A DNA stretch of 20,016 nucleotides from assembly GCA_023442905.1 (NCBI GenBank), contig JAEZWY010000188.1:1-20016 (forward strand). Reading direction: 5' to 3'. The DNA comes from Bacillota bacterium (lineage in GTDB: Bacteria > Bacillota > Bacilli > Lactobacillales > Aerococcaceae). Below the pieces are notes generated by a model. That model was not told the origin of the DNA. It saw only the letters and a list, made by a program, of their open reading frames with translations, and did not search any database. Shown here in pieces: positions 1 to 6,532 of this stretch; position 1 is the first letter of the stretch, and every line of letters begins with the position of its first letter. Made by a program: the position numbers and the translations under genes.

Positions 1-1
1 A

Positions 2-394
2 TTAACGTTTTGAGAATTGAGGTGCTTTACGCGCTTTTTTAAGACCTGGTTTCTTACGTTCTTTCATACGTGGGTCACGTGTTAAAAGACCAGCATCTTT
101 AAGTGGTTTACGGAAGTCAGGATCTACTTCTAATAATGCACGAGAGATACCGTGACGAGCTGCACCTGATTGACCAGCATATCCACCACCGTTAACGTTG
201 ATGAAGATGTCATATTGGCCTTCAGTTTGTGTAACTGCTAAAGGTTGTTTAACGATTACGAATAATGATTCGTATGGTAGGTATTCTGCCATTTCTTTAC
301 CGTTAAAAACGATTTTACCTGTACCAGGTACTAAGCGTACACGGGCTGTTGAGTTTTTACGACGGCCTGTTGCGATGTATTGAGCTTGTGCCAT
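2..394 (-). CDS. rpsI: 30S ribosomal protein S9
   Basis: Small-subunit ribosomal protein S9 (uS9), whose C-terminal tail reaches the P-site tRNA. The 130-residue product has the usual length. It opens with MAQAQYIATGRRKNSTARVR, contains the GGGYAGQSGAARHGISRALL core (about residues 69-88), and ends in the basic tail KARKAPQFSKR with the terminal SKR typical of S9. The ATG is preceded by an AAGGAGGG ribosome binding site at about 402-410. The TAA stop at 2-4 lies inside the window, so the gene is complete. It follows rplM by 14 bases, and the rplM stop overlaps its Shine-Dalgarno sequence, so the two genes are cotranscribed and probably translationally coupled. Identification is secure. Confidence 0.98.
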   Translation of the reverse strand: MAQAQYIATGRRKNSTARVRLVPGTGKIVFNGKEMAEYLPYESLFVIVKQPLAVTQTEGQYDIFINVNGGGYAGQSGAARHGISRALLEVDPDFRKPLKDAGLLTRDPRMKERKKPGLKKARKAPQFSKR

Positions 395-408
395 TTGCTT
401 TTCCCTCC

Positions 409-852
409 TTAGATTAATTCGTTAATGTCTAATTGTTTAGGTTGTTGCGCTGCATGTGGGTGTTCCGCACCAGCGTATACGTGTAGGTGTGTAAATTGAG
501 CACGACCTAAACGGTTTTTTGGTAACATACCTTTAACTGAAGTTTCGATTAAACGTGCTGGTTTTTCATCACGTAATGTACCTGCAGTTGTTTCATAGAT
601 ACCACCTGGGTAACCTGAGTGACGGTAGTATTTTTTATCTGTTGCTTTTTTACCAGTTAATTTCACTTTTTCAGCGTTGATGATGATAACTTGATCACCT
701 GTATCAACGTTTGGTGTGAATGTTGGTTTATTTTTACCACGTAACATGCTTGCCACAACTGTTGATAGACGTCCCAATGGAACATCTGTAGCGTCTAGGA
801 CAACCCAGTTACGTTCAACTTCATTTGCTTTCGCCATATATGTTGTACGCAT
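409..852 (-). CDS. rplM: 50S ribosomal protein L13
   Basis: Large-subunit ribosomal protein L13 (uL13), an early-assembling protein that binds 23S rRNA. The 147-residue product matches the family length. Visible landmarks are the start MRTTYMAKANEVERNW, the block DVPLGRLSTVVASMLRGKNK, VDTGDQVIIINAEK (about residues 50-63), YYRHSGYPGG and KGMLPKNRLGR. I chose the first ATG (MRTT) over the internal Met-6 because other Firmicutes L13 proteins begin the same way and GGAGG sits at the right distance (about 860-864). It is the first gene of the rplM-rpsI operon. Usually truA lies immediately upstream; here a LysR gene does, and truA is 8 kb away. Confidence 0.98.
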   Translation of the reverse strand: MRTTYMAKANEVERNWVVLDATDVPLGRLSTVVASMLRGKNKPTFTPNVDTGDQVIIINAEKVKLTGKKATDKKYYRHSGYPGGIYETTAGTLRDEKPARLIETSVKGMLPKNRLGRAQFTHLHVYAGAEHPHAAQQPKQLDINELI

Positions 853-865
853 TATATTTCCTCCG

Positions 866-931
866 TTTATCTTGTCTGATTGTTCGATTCATAATTGGTT
901 TCCGGGGCCTATCATGGGGCAAACAATACCG
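866..931 (-). promoter_or_regulatory. rplM 5' leader, candidate L13 leader RNA
   Basis: The transcript between the predicted rplM start point and its ribosome binding site is about 65 bases. It can fold into a hairpin in which ATTG-TTT-CC pairs with GG-AAA-CCAAT, with small bulges, around a C-rich loop. Autoregulatory L13 leaders are known upstream of rplM in Firmicutes. Assignment here rests on position and foldability, not on a checked covariance match, so it is tentative. Confidence 0.35.
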
Positions 932-937
932 TCTTAT

Positions 938-967
938 ATTGTACCACTTTGAAACTCATTACGTCAA
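938..967 (-). promoter_or_regulatory. Promoter of rplM-rpsI
   Basis: Reading the minus strand, TTGACG (962-967) and TACAAT (938-943) are separated by 18 bases, a good match to a housekeeping sigma-70/SigA promoter. It gives the separated rplM-rpsI pair its own start of transcription and lies between the lysR stop and the rplM leader. Confidence 0.75.
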
Positions 968-1004
968 TCTTTTTCAACGAAAAAAATCACTTATCATAGA
1001 TTTC

Positions 1005-1916
1005 TTATTTAGCATATTGTTGGATTGATTCCTCCAGTAAGTCTAAATAGCGTTTGGCAATTGAAGACAGCTGGTGACGGTTAGCAGTTAGGTAACCTAA
1101 TTCAATCACCTCGTCTGATTCAAGGGGGATTGCTAGTATATCCGGACTATTCAAGTCATCATTGATAATCCCTGAAGAAATAGTATAGCCATCTAAACCA
1201 ATTAGTAAATTAAATAAAGTTGCCCGGTCAGATACGATAATCCGTTTTGGTACAGGGATATCGGCTAAGATTTCTTCCCAATAGTAGAAAGAATTGTGGG
1301 TGCCTTGTTCATATGATAAACGAGGATAAGCGGTTAAGTCATCTAAACTGATGGTCGCTTGTTTTGCCAAAGGATGCCCTTTATCAATAAATACATGTGG
1401 TGCAGTTTTAAACAATGGCGTAAAAGTCAGTTGCTTCTCTTGAAAAGCTCCTTCTAATACCTTCTGATTATAATTAGACCGGTAAATAACGCCTACCTCG
1501 GAAGTAAAATTAGCAACATCATCTAATACCTCAAATGTTCGCTCTTCTTTCAATGTCGCCTCATATTGGTCTGCATCCATCTCTCTCAGTAACTTCACAA
1601 ATGCATCCACTACAAAGGCATAATGCTGTCCAGACACAGAAAATATCCGGTTCGCTTGGTCCCCTTCCTTATAACGGTGATTCATTAAATCAATCTGCTC
1701 CAAAACTTGCCTTGCATATTGGAGAAATTCCTCCCCTTGTACAGTCAATACGGTCCCCTTGGCCGTTCTTTGGAATAAGCTTATCCCCATCTCCGACTCT
1801 AAATTAGCCATAGCCTTCGACAAAGAGGGCTGGGCAATAAACAATTCTTTCGCCGCCTGGGTCATATTCCCCACTTCAACAACCTTCATAAAATACTGCA
1901 AATCTTCAATCCGCAT
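1005..1916 (-). CDS. LysR-family regulator, MetR/MtaR-like
   Basis: A LysR-type transcriptional regulator of 303 residues, the normal family length. The N-terminal winged helix-turn-helix spans about residues 1-60 (MRIEDLQYFMKVVEVGNMTQ, then AAKELFIAQPSLSKAMANLE), followed by the linker helix and a periplasmic-binding-protein-like effector domain. I place the start at the ATG ending at 1916, behind GGGGTGGAG. An upstream in-frame ATG at 1934 would add six residues but lies inside the palindromic operator. The gene diverges from a core-MetE methyltransferase, and the region between carries a MET-box palindrome, so I infer a methionine-pathway regulator of the MtaR/MetR kind that activates the methyltransferase and represses itself. 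The coinducer (homocysteine or O-acetylserine in relatives) cannot be read from sequence. Only a weak AT hairpin follows, so readthrough into rplM is possible. Confidence 0.85.
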   Translation of the reverse strand: MRIEDLQYFMKVVEVGNMTQAAKELFIAQPSLSKAMANLESEMGISLFQRTAKGTVLTVQGEEFLQYARQVLEQIDLMNHRYKEGDQANRIFSVSGQHYAFVVDAFVKLLREMDADQYEATLKEERTFEVLDDVANFTSEVGVIYRSNYNQKVLEGAFQEKQLTFTPLFKTAPHVFIDKGHPLAKQATISLDDLTAYPRLSYEQGTHNSFYYWEEILADIPVPKRIIVSDRATLFNLLIGLDGYTISSGIINDDLNSPDILAIPLESDEVIELGYLTANRHQLSSIAKRYLDLLEESIQQYAK

Positions 1917-1931
1917 ATCTCCACCCCTGAC

Positions 1932-1948
1932 CATAGTTTCAAACTATG
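1932..1948. promoter_or_regulatory. MET-box-like LysR operator palindrome
   Basis: The sequence CATAGTTTCAAACTATG is a perfect inverted repeat: two 8-base arms around a central C. It contains the LysR T-N11-A core (T1934 to A1946). It matches the streptococcal MET-box TATAGTTtnaAACTATA at every position except the outermost base on each side, and that change is symmetric. It lies about 66 bases upstream of the predicted methyltransferase transcription start, the classic LysR activation position, and just downstream of the predicted lysR start, suited to autorepression. A further half-site ATAGTT occurs at 1963-1968. Confidence 0.75.
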
Positions 1949-1970
1949 AAAACCGACATCCAATAGTTAT

Positions 1971-1999
1971 TTGTAATTATTATGCCAGACCCATATACT
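1971..1999 (+). promoter_or_regulatory. Promoter of the core-MetE gene
   Basis: TTGTAA (1971-1976) and TATACT (1994-1999) are spaced by 17 bases. The weak -35 box, with the MET-box ending 22 bases upstream, fits an activator-dependent promoter. It overlaps the opposing lysR promoter. Confidence 0.6.
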
Positions 2000-2007
2000 C
2001 ATAACAA
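1979..2007 (-). promoter_or_regulatory. Promoter of lysR
   Basis: On the minus strand TTGTTA (2002-2007) and CATAAT (1979-1984) are spaced by 17 bases. The promoter interlocks with the opposing methyltransferase promoter, so RNA polymerase can occupy only one at a time. Confidence 0.5.
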
Positions 2008-2044
2008 GTTCAAAAATATTTATTGAAAAAGGAGTTTACTACTT

Positions 2045-3223
2045 ATGACACACACAAATACTTCAAAACGTTTCCTTACAGTTGGCTCGTTCTTACGTCC
2101 AGAAGACTTATTAGACTACAAACGTCAGATTGAAGCACGCGATGATATCCAATATCCATTCTACCAAGACTTTGACAACTACCAAAAAGTAGAAGACGAA
2201 GCTGTTGCTGATATCGTAAAAAAAGAAATTGAGTTAGACTTCCCTGAAATTACAGACGGCGAGTACTCTAAATCATTGTGGCACCTTGACTTTTTCTGGG
2301 GCTTTGACGGGGTACGTCGCTACATTGCCGACCAAGGTTATGTATTCGTAGACCACGACGATGAGAACCCTTTTGAAACCCGTAAAGATGTTGGGCTTGA
2401 TATCTACAAACCTTTATCAGGTAAAAACCATCCTTTTATCGACCACTATAAACGCCTAGTCGCTTTAAATGATTCAGATGCTGATGTGAAAGTTTGTATC
2501 CCATCACCTGGTCATATGTTTGCAGAATTGAATTTCAACCCACAAACCTATACTAAGGTCTACCAAACACCAGCAGAATTAAAACAAGCATTAATTGATG
2601 CCTATAAAGAATTCTTAGACGAATATGTACAAGAAGGCGGTAAAATCATCCAATTAGATGACTGTCTATGGACTATCCATGCTGAAGATTCATCTAACTC
2701 ACCATTTAGAAAAGCAGATGGTACTTGGGATGATGAGGTAGCTAAAGCCAGTGCAGAAGCTTATGTAGCCTTAAATAATGCCGTAATCGACTATGGTCAT
2801 GAATTAGGCTTAAAAGTTTACACCCATAATTGTCGTGGTAACTACGCATCTCGTCACGCATCTAACGGTTCATATGATAAGATTGCAAATTACTTTTTGA
2901 AAAACCAACGCTATGACCGTTTCTACTTAGAGTGGGACGACGAGCGTGCCGGCTCAATCGATGCGTTAGAAGCCTTTAAAGACAACGACCAAGTAGAAGT
3001 TGTATTAGGCTTACTATCATCAAAAACAGCTGACTTAGATGATGAAGAACGCGCCTTAAACGGCCTAGAAGAAGCTAGCAAATATGTATCAAAAGATAGA
3101 TTATACCTATCTCACCAATGTGGATTTGCCTCATGTGATGGTGGTAATGAATTAACCCACGAAAACCAATGGGACAAAATCAAACAAGGACAAGACATCG
3201 CTTATAAATACTTTGGTGAATAA
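2045..3223 (+). CDS. Core-MetE-like cobalamin-independent methyltransferase
   Basis: A 392-residue protein of the UROD/MetE superfamily, equivalent to the C-terminal catalytic half of MetE (COG0620, YxjG/YxjH-like) and lacking the N-terminal half of the roughly 750-residue enzyme. The expected zinc site that activates homocysteine is present: His261 and Cys263 in YTHNCRGN, Glu296 in RFYLEWDDE and Cys359 in LSHQCGFAS. The N-terminal motif VGSFLRPEDLL is typical of the family. Start ATG follows AAAAGGAG (2027-2034). It diverges from a LysR gene behind a MET-box, so a role in making methionine or recycling homocysteine is likely. The methyl donor is not settled: single-domain members may use 5-methyl-THF, methylcobalamin or another donor. 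No metF lies nearby. I leave the symbol blank because metE would imply the two-domain enzyme. Confidence 0.85.
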   Translation: MTHTNTSKRFLTVGSFLRPEDLLDYKRQIEARDDIQYPFYQDFDNYQKVEDEAVADIVKKEIELDFPEITDGEYSKSLWHLDFFWGFDGVRRYIADQGYVFVDHDDENPFETRKDVGLDIYKPLSGKNHPFIDHYKRLVALNDSDADVKVCIPSPGHMFAELNFNPQTYTKVYQTPAELKQALIDAYKEFLDEYVQEGGKIIQLDDCLWTIHAEDSSNSPFRKADGTWDDEVAKASAEAYVALNNAVIDYGHELGLKVYTHNCRGNYASRHASNGSYDKIANYFLKNQRYDRFYLEWDDERAGSIDALEAFKDNDQVEVVLGLLSSKTADLDDEERALNGLEEASKYVSKDRLYLSHQCGFASCDGGNELTHENQWDKIKQGQDIAYKYFGE

Positions 3224-3253
3224 ATTATCCACCACAAAACTATCATCCTTCAA

Positions 3254-3289
3254 AAAAGCGGTTGGCCCCCACGCCAACCGCTTTTCTTA
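3254..3289. terminator. Bidirectional terminator
   Basis: A perfect 9-bp stem GCGGTTGGC/GCCAACCGC (3258-3266 and 3273-3281) with a 6-base loop. It is flanked by an A run on the left and a T run on the right, so it can stop transcription from both directions. It separates the convergent core-MetE gene (+) and the pepF/small membrane protein unit (-). Confidence 0.85.
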
Positions 3290-3302
3290 ATGTGTTCATA
3301 TG

Positions 3303-3467
3303 TTACATTCCCTGTGTGGTATGCAGCATAAAGAAAGCCATGAAGAAGATTAACAGGACTACTGCCAGCACCCCGAAGATCAGGTAAATCCGCTTCTGCT
3401 CTTTTTTGTACATATAATTACTGGTAATCAGTAGCAAAAAAGCTGCTACGAAAAATACCCAAATCAT
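3303..3467 (-). CDS. Small two-helix membrane protein, unknown function
   Basis: A 54-codon open reading frame beginning at the ATG ending at 3467 and closing with TAA at 3303-3305. The product starts MIWVFFVAAFLLLITSNY, has a basic stretch KKEQKR (about residues 21-26), and then a second hydrophobic segment, IYLIFGVLAVVLLIFFMAFF. This predicts two membrane helices joined by a short positively charged, probably cytoplasmic, loop. It lies 50 bases behind pepF on the same strand and ends at the shared terminator, so it is probably the last cistron of the pepF transcript. The ribosome binding site is poor (AAAG and GGTG only), which is the main doubt. I do not recognise a family. Confidence 0.55.
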   Translation of the reverse strand: MIWVFFVAAFLLLITSNYMYKKEQKRIYLIFGVLAVVLLIFFMAFFMLHTTQGM

Positions 3468-3517
3468 CTATTCACCAAACTTTCTCTCTATTTATTTGTG
3501 GCAACCCTTTGTATTCT

Positions 3518-5329
3518 TTAAGCTAGTTTCGCTGAATAGTCAATAATAGCGTCAACTGTGTTGTTTAAGAAGGCTATGGTATTTTCTAATGGTTCACCAC
3601 TTGCAATATCCACTCCTGCTACTTTTGCAGCTTCAACTGGGTTAATCCGCCCCAATTTCAAGAAGTTGATCCATTTTTCAATGGCTTGATCATCTTCACC
3701 TGAACGGATATTCAAGTAGGCTTGTGTAGCAATCGTTAAGCCTGCTGAATAAGTATAAGAATATAAGCCCATGTAGTAATGTGGTTGACGCATCCATGTT
3801 AATTCAGCACCCGGATTAATCTCTACAGCATCACCCCAGAAAGCTTCTAATACCCCTTTTTTCAAGTCAGAAAGGGTTTCGGCTGTGAAGGCTTCACCCT
3901 TGTCAATTAGTCGGTAAACTTCACGTTGGTAGGCTGCTTCTAACAAGTGTGTAATGAAGTTATGGAAATATGTGTTGGTTAGCATATTGGCTAAGGCAAA
4001 GCGTTGGGTACGGTCGTCTTCACCATTGGCTTGTAAATAGCCAGTTAATAGTAACTCATTGAAAGTTGACGGCGCTTCAATCACATACAAGCTGGGTTCA
4101 CTTGAAATAAACAAGTTATTGGCGTCAGCTCGGCTCATTTGACCAGCATGACCCAATTCATGAATCAAGGTATAGACATCAGACAATTGTTCTGTCCAGC
4201 TCATTAAGATATATGGATGAACACCGGCTGCGATGGTTGCAAATCCACCAGTTGATTTACCCACATTTTGGGCGTAATCTACCCAGCGGTCAGTGAAGGC
4301 TGGTGCGATTTCGTTAAAGTAGTCCTCGCCCATGATAGCTGTGGCTTCTTTAACGTAGGCTTCTGATTCTTCAAATGAAACAGATTTTGAAAAAGTCGGA
4401 TCCAAACCAATCTTTAAGTCTGCATAAGTCATTTTATCTAAGCCACGTACTTCTTTAACGTGGTTGATATATTTACGCATAACGGGTGCCAATTTCTCCA
4501 TGATGACATCGATTTGACGGTCATATAGGTCACGATTAACATCTTGACTAAAGAGTAGGTAGTCAATCACTGATTCATAGCCACGGATGTTAGCTTGAGC
4601 TTTTTCCTGCAAGACGTGGCCATAATAAGTTGTTGCAAAGGTATTTTGGTATTTTGCCAATTCTTTTGAGAAAGCATCAAAGGCTGCCCGACGAACGGCT
4701 GTATCCTCTTCAAACATATATTTATCTTCATATAAAACAAAGCTTAAAGGGTAAGTAGTACCATCTACTTCAAAATCAGGAAAAGTTAAATCGGCTAATT
4801 TAGCGTTGTTGTAGATTTCATAATTTTGTTCGTGGGCTTGGTCGAACTGGAATAAGACATCTTCCACTTTAGCACCCAGATATATCGCTTGTTGACGTTT
4901 AACTTCAGCAATATAATCTGTTGTTTCTGGAGCAATGACCTTTACTTTTTCCAGTTCAGTTGCGGATTTTTCTAGTAATGCATTTTGGAAAAATAGCATC
5001 GCTTCTTGAACATTTTTGCTCGCTGCTGATACCTTATGTAATTTCAATGCTGCTTGTGAATTTGTACGGTCGGCTTCAACAGCTAAAAAGGTATAGTGCA
5101 TCAATTGAGACCCTAAAACTTGCACGTCAGAAGCCGCTAAAACTGCATTAGCAATATCACTCGCGTCACTTAATTTGCCTTCATAATTTTCCTTGAAAGC
5201 TTGTCCTAGATCTTTAAATTCAGCTAATTTCGCTTCAAAAGTTGCTTCATCTTCAAAAATTTGGCTGAGGTCCCAAGTGGTTGCTACATCTACTTGGTCG
5301 CGGGTTGGGAATGTATTCTCTGTTGTCAT
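3518..5329 (-). CDS. pepF: Oligoendopeptidase F (M3 family)
   Basis: A cytoplasmic zinc metallopeptidase of family M3B that cuts short peptides, feeding amino acids from imported oligopeptides. Length 603 residues is typical. The zinc site HELGH (His390, Glu391, His394 in LIHELGHAGQ) is followed 24 residues later by Glu418 in VIEAPSTFNE, the third ligand position of the family. The C-terminal segment has the conserved block MRQPHYYMGLYSYTYSAGL. No signal peptide or membrane segment is visible. The ATG follows AAGGAT at marginal spacing. A small membrane protein gene follows 50 bases downstream. Upstream lies the divergently transcribed aldolase. No clean promoter could be assigned to pepF in the 190-base gap between them. 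Confidence 0.95.
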   Translation of the reverse strand: MTTENTFPTRDQVDVATTWDLSQIFEDEATFEAKLAEFKDLGQAFKENYEGKLSDASDIANAVLAASDVQVLGSQLMHYTFLAVEADRTNSQAALKLHKVSAASKNVQEAMLFFQNALLEKSATELEKVKVIAPETTDYIAEVKRQQAIYLGAKVEDVLFQFDQAHEQNYEIYNNAKLADLTFPDFEVDGTTYPLSFVLYEDKYMFEEDTAVRRAAFDAFSKELAKYQNTFATTYYGHVLQEKAQANIRGYESVIDYLLFSQDVNRDLYDRQIDVIMEKLAPVMRKYINHVKEVRGLDKMTYADLKIGLDPTFSKSVSFEESEAYVKEATAIMGEDYFNEIAPAFTDRWVDYAQNVGKSTGGFATIAAGVHPYILMSWTEQLSDVYTLIHELGHAGQMSRADANNLFISSEPSLYVIEAPSTFNELLLTGYLQANGEDDRTQRFALANMLTNTYFHNFITHLLEAAYQREVYRLIDKGEAFTAETLSDLKKGVLEAFWGDAVEINPGAELTWMRQPHYYMGLYSYTYSAGLTIATQAYLNIRSGEDDQAIEKWINFLKLGRINPVEAAKVAGVDIASGEPLENTIAFLNNTVDAIIDYSAKLA

Positions 5330-5442
5330 CCGGCATATCCTTCTTTCCTAGTTTAATGGTAATTTTCTTAAATAAGTTTACCACTAAAACCCCAAAACTT
5401 ACCAGAAATAGGTTGGCTATCCTACTTCATAAGTGTCTTTCT

Positions 5443-5471
5443 TTGAATTTTTAAAATATTAGGTTCATAAT
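5443..5471 (+). promoter_or_regulatory. Promoter of the class I aldolase gene
   Basis: TTGAAT (5443-5448) and CATAAT (5466-5471) with a 17-base spacer, about 50 bases ahead of the start codon. A good SigA-type match in an AT-rich stretch. Confidence 0.5.
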
Positions 5472-5522
5472 AATAAGTGACGAAATGATACCACCGCTAA
5501 TTTTTAAGGAGGAATTTTCAAT

Positions 5523-6419
5523 ATGTCAATTAATCAAGCACAATTAGAACGCATGTCAAATGCCCCTGGATTTATCGCTGCCCTAGACCAATCAGGTGGT
5601 TCAACACCAAAAGCCCTATTAGCCTATGGCGTAGCCGAAGATACCTACAGCAATGAAGACGAAATGTTTGCGAAAGTTCATGAAATGCGGACGCGAATCA
5701 TGACCAGTCCAGCTTTTACTAGCGAAAAAATTCTAGCTGCTATCCTATTTGAAAATACCATGGACCGCCAAGTAGACGGTAAATACACCGCAGAATACTT
5801 AGCAGACAAAGGGATCGTACCCTTCCTTAAAATTGATAAAGGACTTGCTGAAGAGACCAATGGCGTACAATTAATGAAAGATATGCCAGAACTTGACGAC
5901 CTATTAGCACGTGCAAATGACCGCGGTATTTTCGGTACTAAGGAACGGTCTAATATTCTCGCATTTAACCCTGTAGGCATCAAAGAAGTTGTCGACCAAC
6001 AGTTTGAAGTCGCTAAACAAGTTATTGATGCAGGTTTAGTACCGATTATTGAACCTGAAGTGAATATCAAGGCTGAAGACAAAGCAGCCATCGAAGAATT
6101 ATTAGCTGAAGAAATCAGATTACACTTAGATCAATTAGGGGAAAATGACTTAGTCATGTTGAAGCTGACAATCCCTACTGTACCAGATACTTATCGTGAA
6201 TTAGCCAGTCACCCTAACGTTGTTCGTGTAGTGGCCTTATCAGGTGGTTATACCCGTGAAGAAGCCAATGAACTATTGGCGGAAAACCACGACATGATTG
6301 CGTCGTTCTCACGTGCCCTCGCGTCCGATTTACGAGCAAGCCAAGCAGATGACGAATTCAATGACTTACTAGCCAGTGCTATTGATACCATTTACGACGC
6401 ATCCGTTAACAAGAGATAA
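5523..6419 (+). CDS. fda: Class I fructose-bisphosphate aldolase
   Basis: Schiff-base aldolase that splits fructose 1,6-bisphosphate into dihydroxyacetone phosphate and glyceraldehyde 3-phosphate in glycolysis. The 298-residue product resembles the staphylococcal/lactococcal-type class I enzyme. Landmarks are FIAALDQSGGSTPKALL (Asp22), PFLKIDKGL (Lys103, Lys106), PIIEPEV (Glu177, Glu179), the Schiff-base lysine Lys214 in VMLKLTIPTVPDTY, and the phosphate-binding ALSGGYTREEAN (about 238-249). AAGGAGG at 5506-5512 defines the ATG. It is a single-gene unit with its own promoter and terminator. Most Lactobacillales rely on a zinc-dependent class II aldolase, so this may be an additional, metal-independent enzyme; whether a class II gene exists elsewhere cannot be seen here. 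Confidence 0.95.
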   Translation: MSINQAQLERMSNAPGFIAALDQSGGSTPKALLAYGVAEDTYSNEDEMFAKVHEMRTRIMTSPAFTSEKILAAILFENTMDRQVDGKYTAEYLADKGIVPFLKIDKGLAEETNGVQLMKDMPELDDLLARANDRGIFGTKERSNILAFNPVGIKEVVDQQFEVAKQVIDAGLVPIIEPEVNIKAEDKAAIEELLAEEIRLHLDQLGENDLVMLKLTIPTVPDTYRELASHPNVVRVVALSGGYTREEANELLAENHDMIASFSRALASDLRASQADDEFNDLLASAIDTIYDASVNKR

Positions 6420-6439
6420 ACTATTTTAATATACATCAT

Positions 6440-6472
6440 GCTCAGGGGATTTTAGTCCTCTGAGCTTTTTTA
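6440..6472 (+). terminator. Terminator of the aldolase gene
   Basis: Stem GCTCAGGGGA/TCCTCTGAGC (6440-6449 and 6456-6465, one G-U pair), loop TTTTAG, followed by TTTTTT. It sits 20 bases after the aldolase stop. Confidence 0.9.
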
Positions 6473-6476
6473 TAGC

Positions 6477-6514
6477 AAAAAACACGATAAGTCGAACTCG
6501 TCTTCCTTACCGTG
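6477..6514 (-). terminator. Terminator of fabV
   Basis: On the minus strand CACGGTAAG pairs with CTTATCGTG (9 bp, one G-U) across a 14-base loop and is followed by six T. It lies just downstream of the fabV stop and back to back with the aldolase terminator. Confidence 0.65.
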
Positions 6515-6532
6515 CTTGATGATGATCGCTAT

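Noticed and set aside
716..1028. Two overlapping plus-strand frames near the rplM leader
   Set aside because: They run through the rplM start, leader and promoter on the opposite strand, and no ribosome binding site precedes them.
1916..1934. An upstream ATG as the lysR start
   Set aside because: That ATG is part of the palindromic operator; the next ATG has the ribosome binding site and gives the typical MRIEDLQYF beginning.
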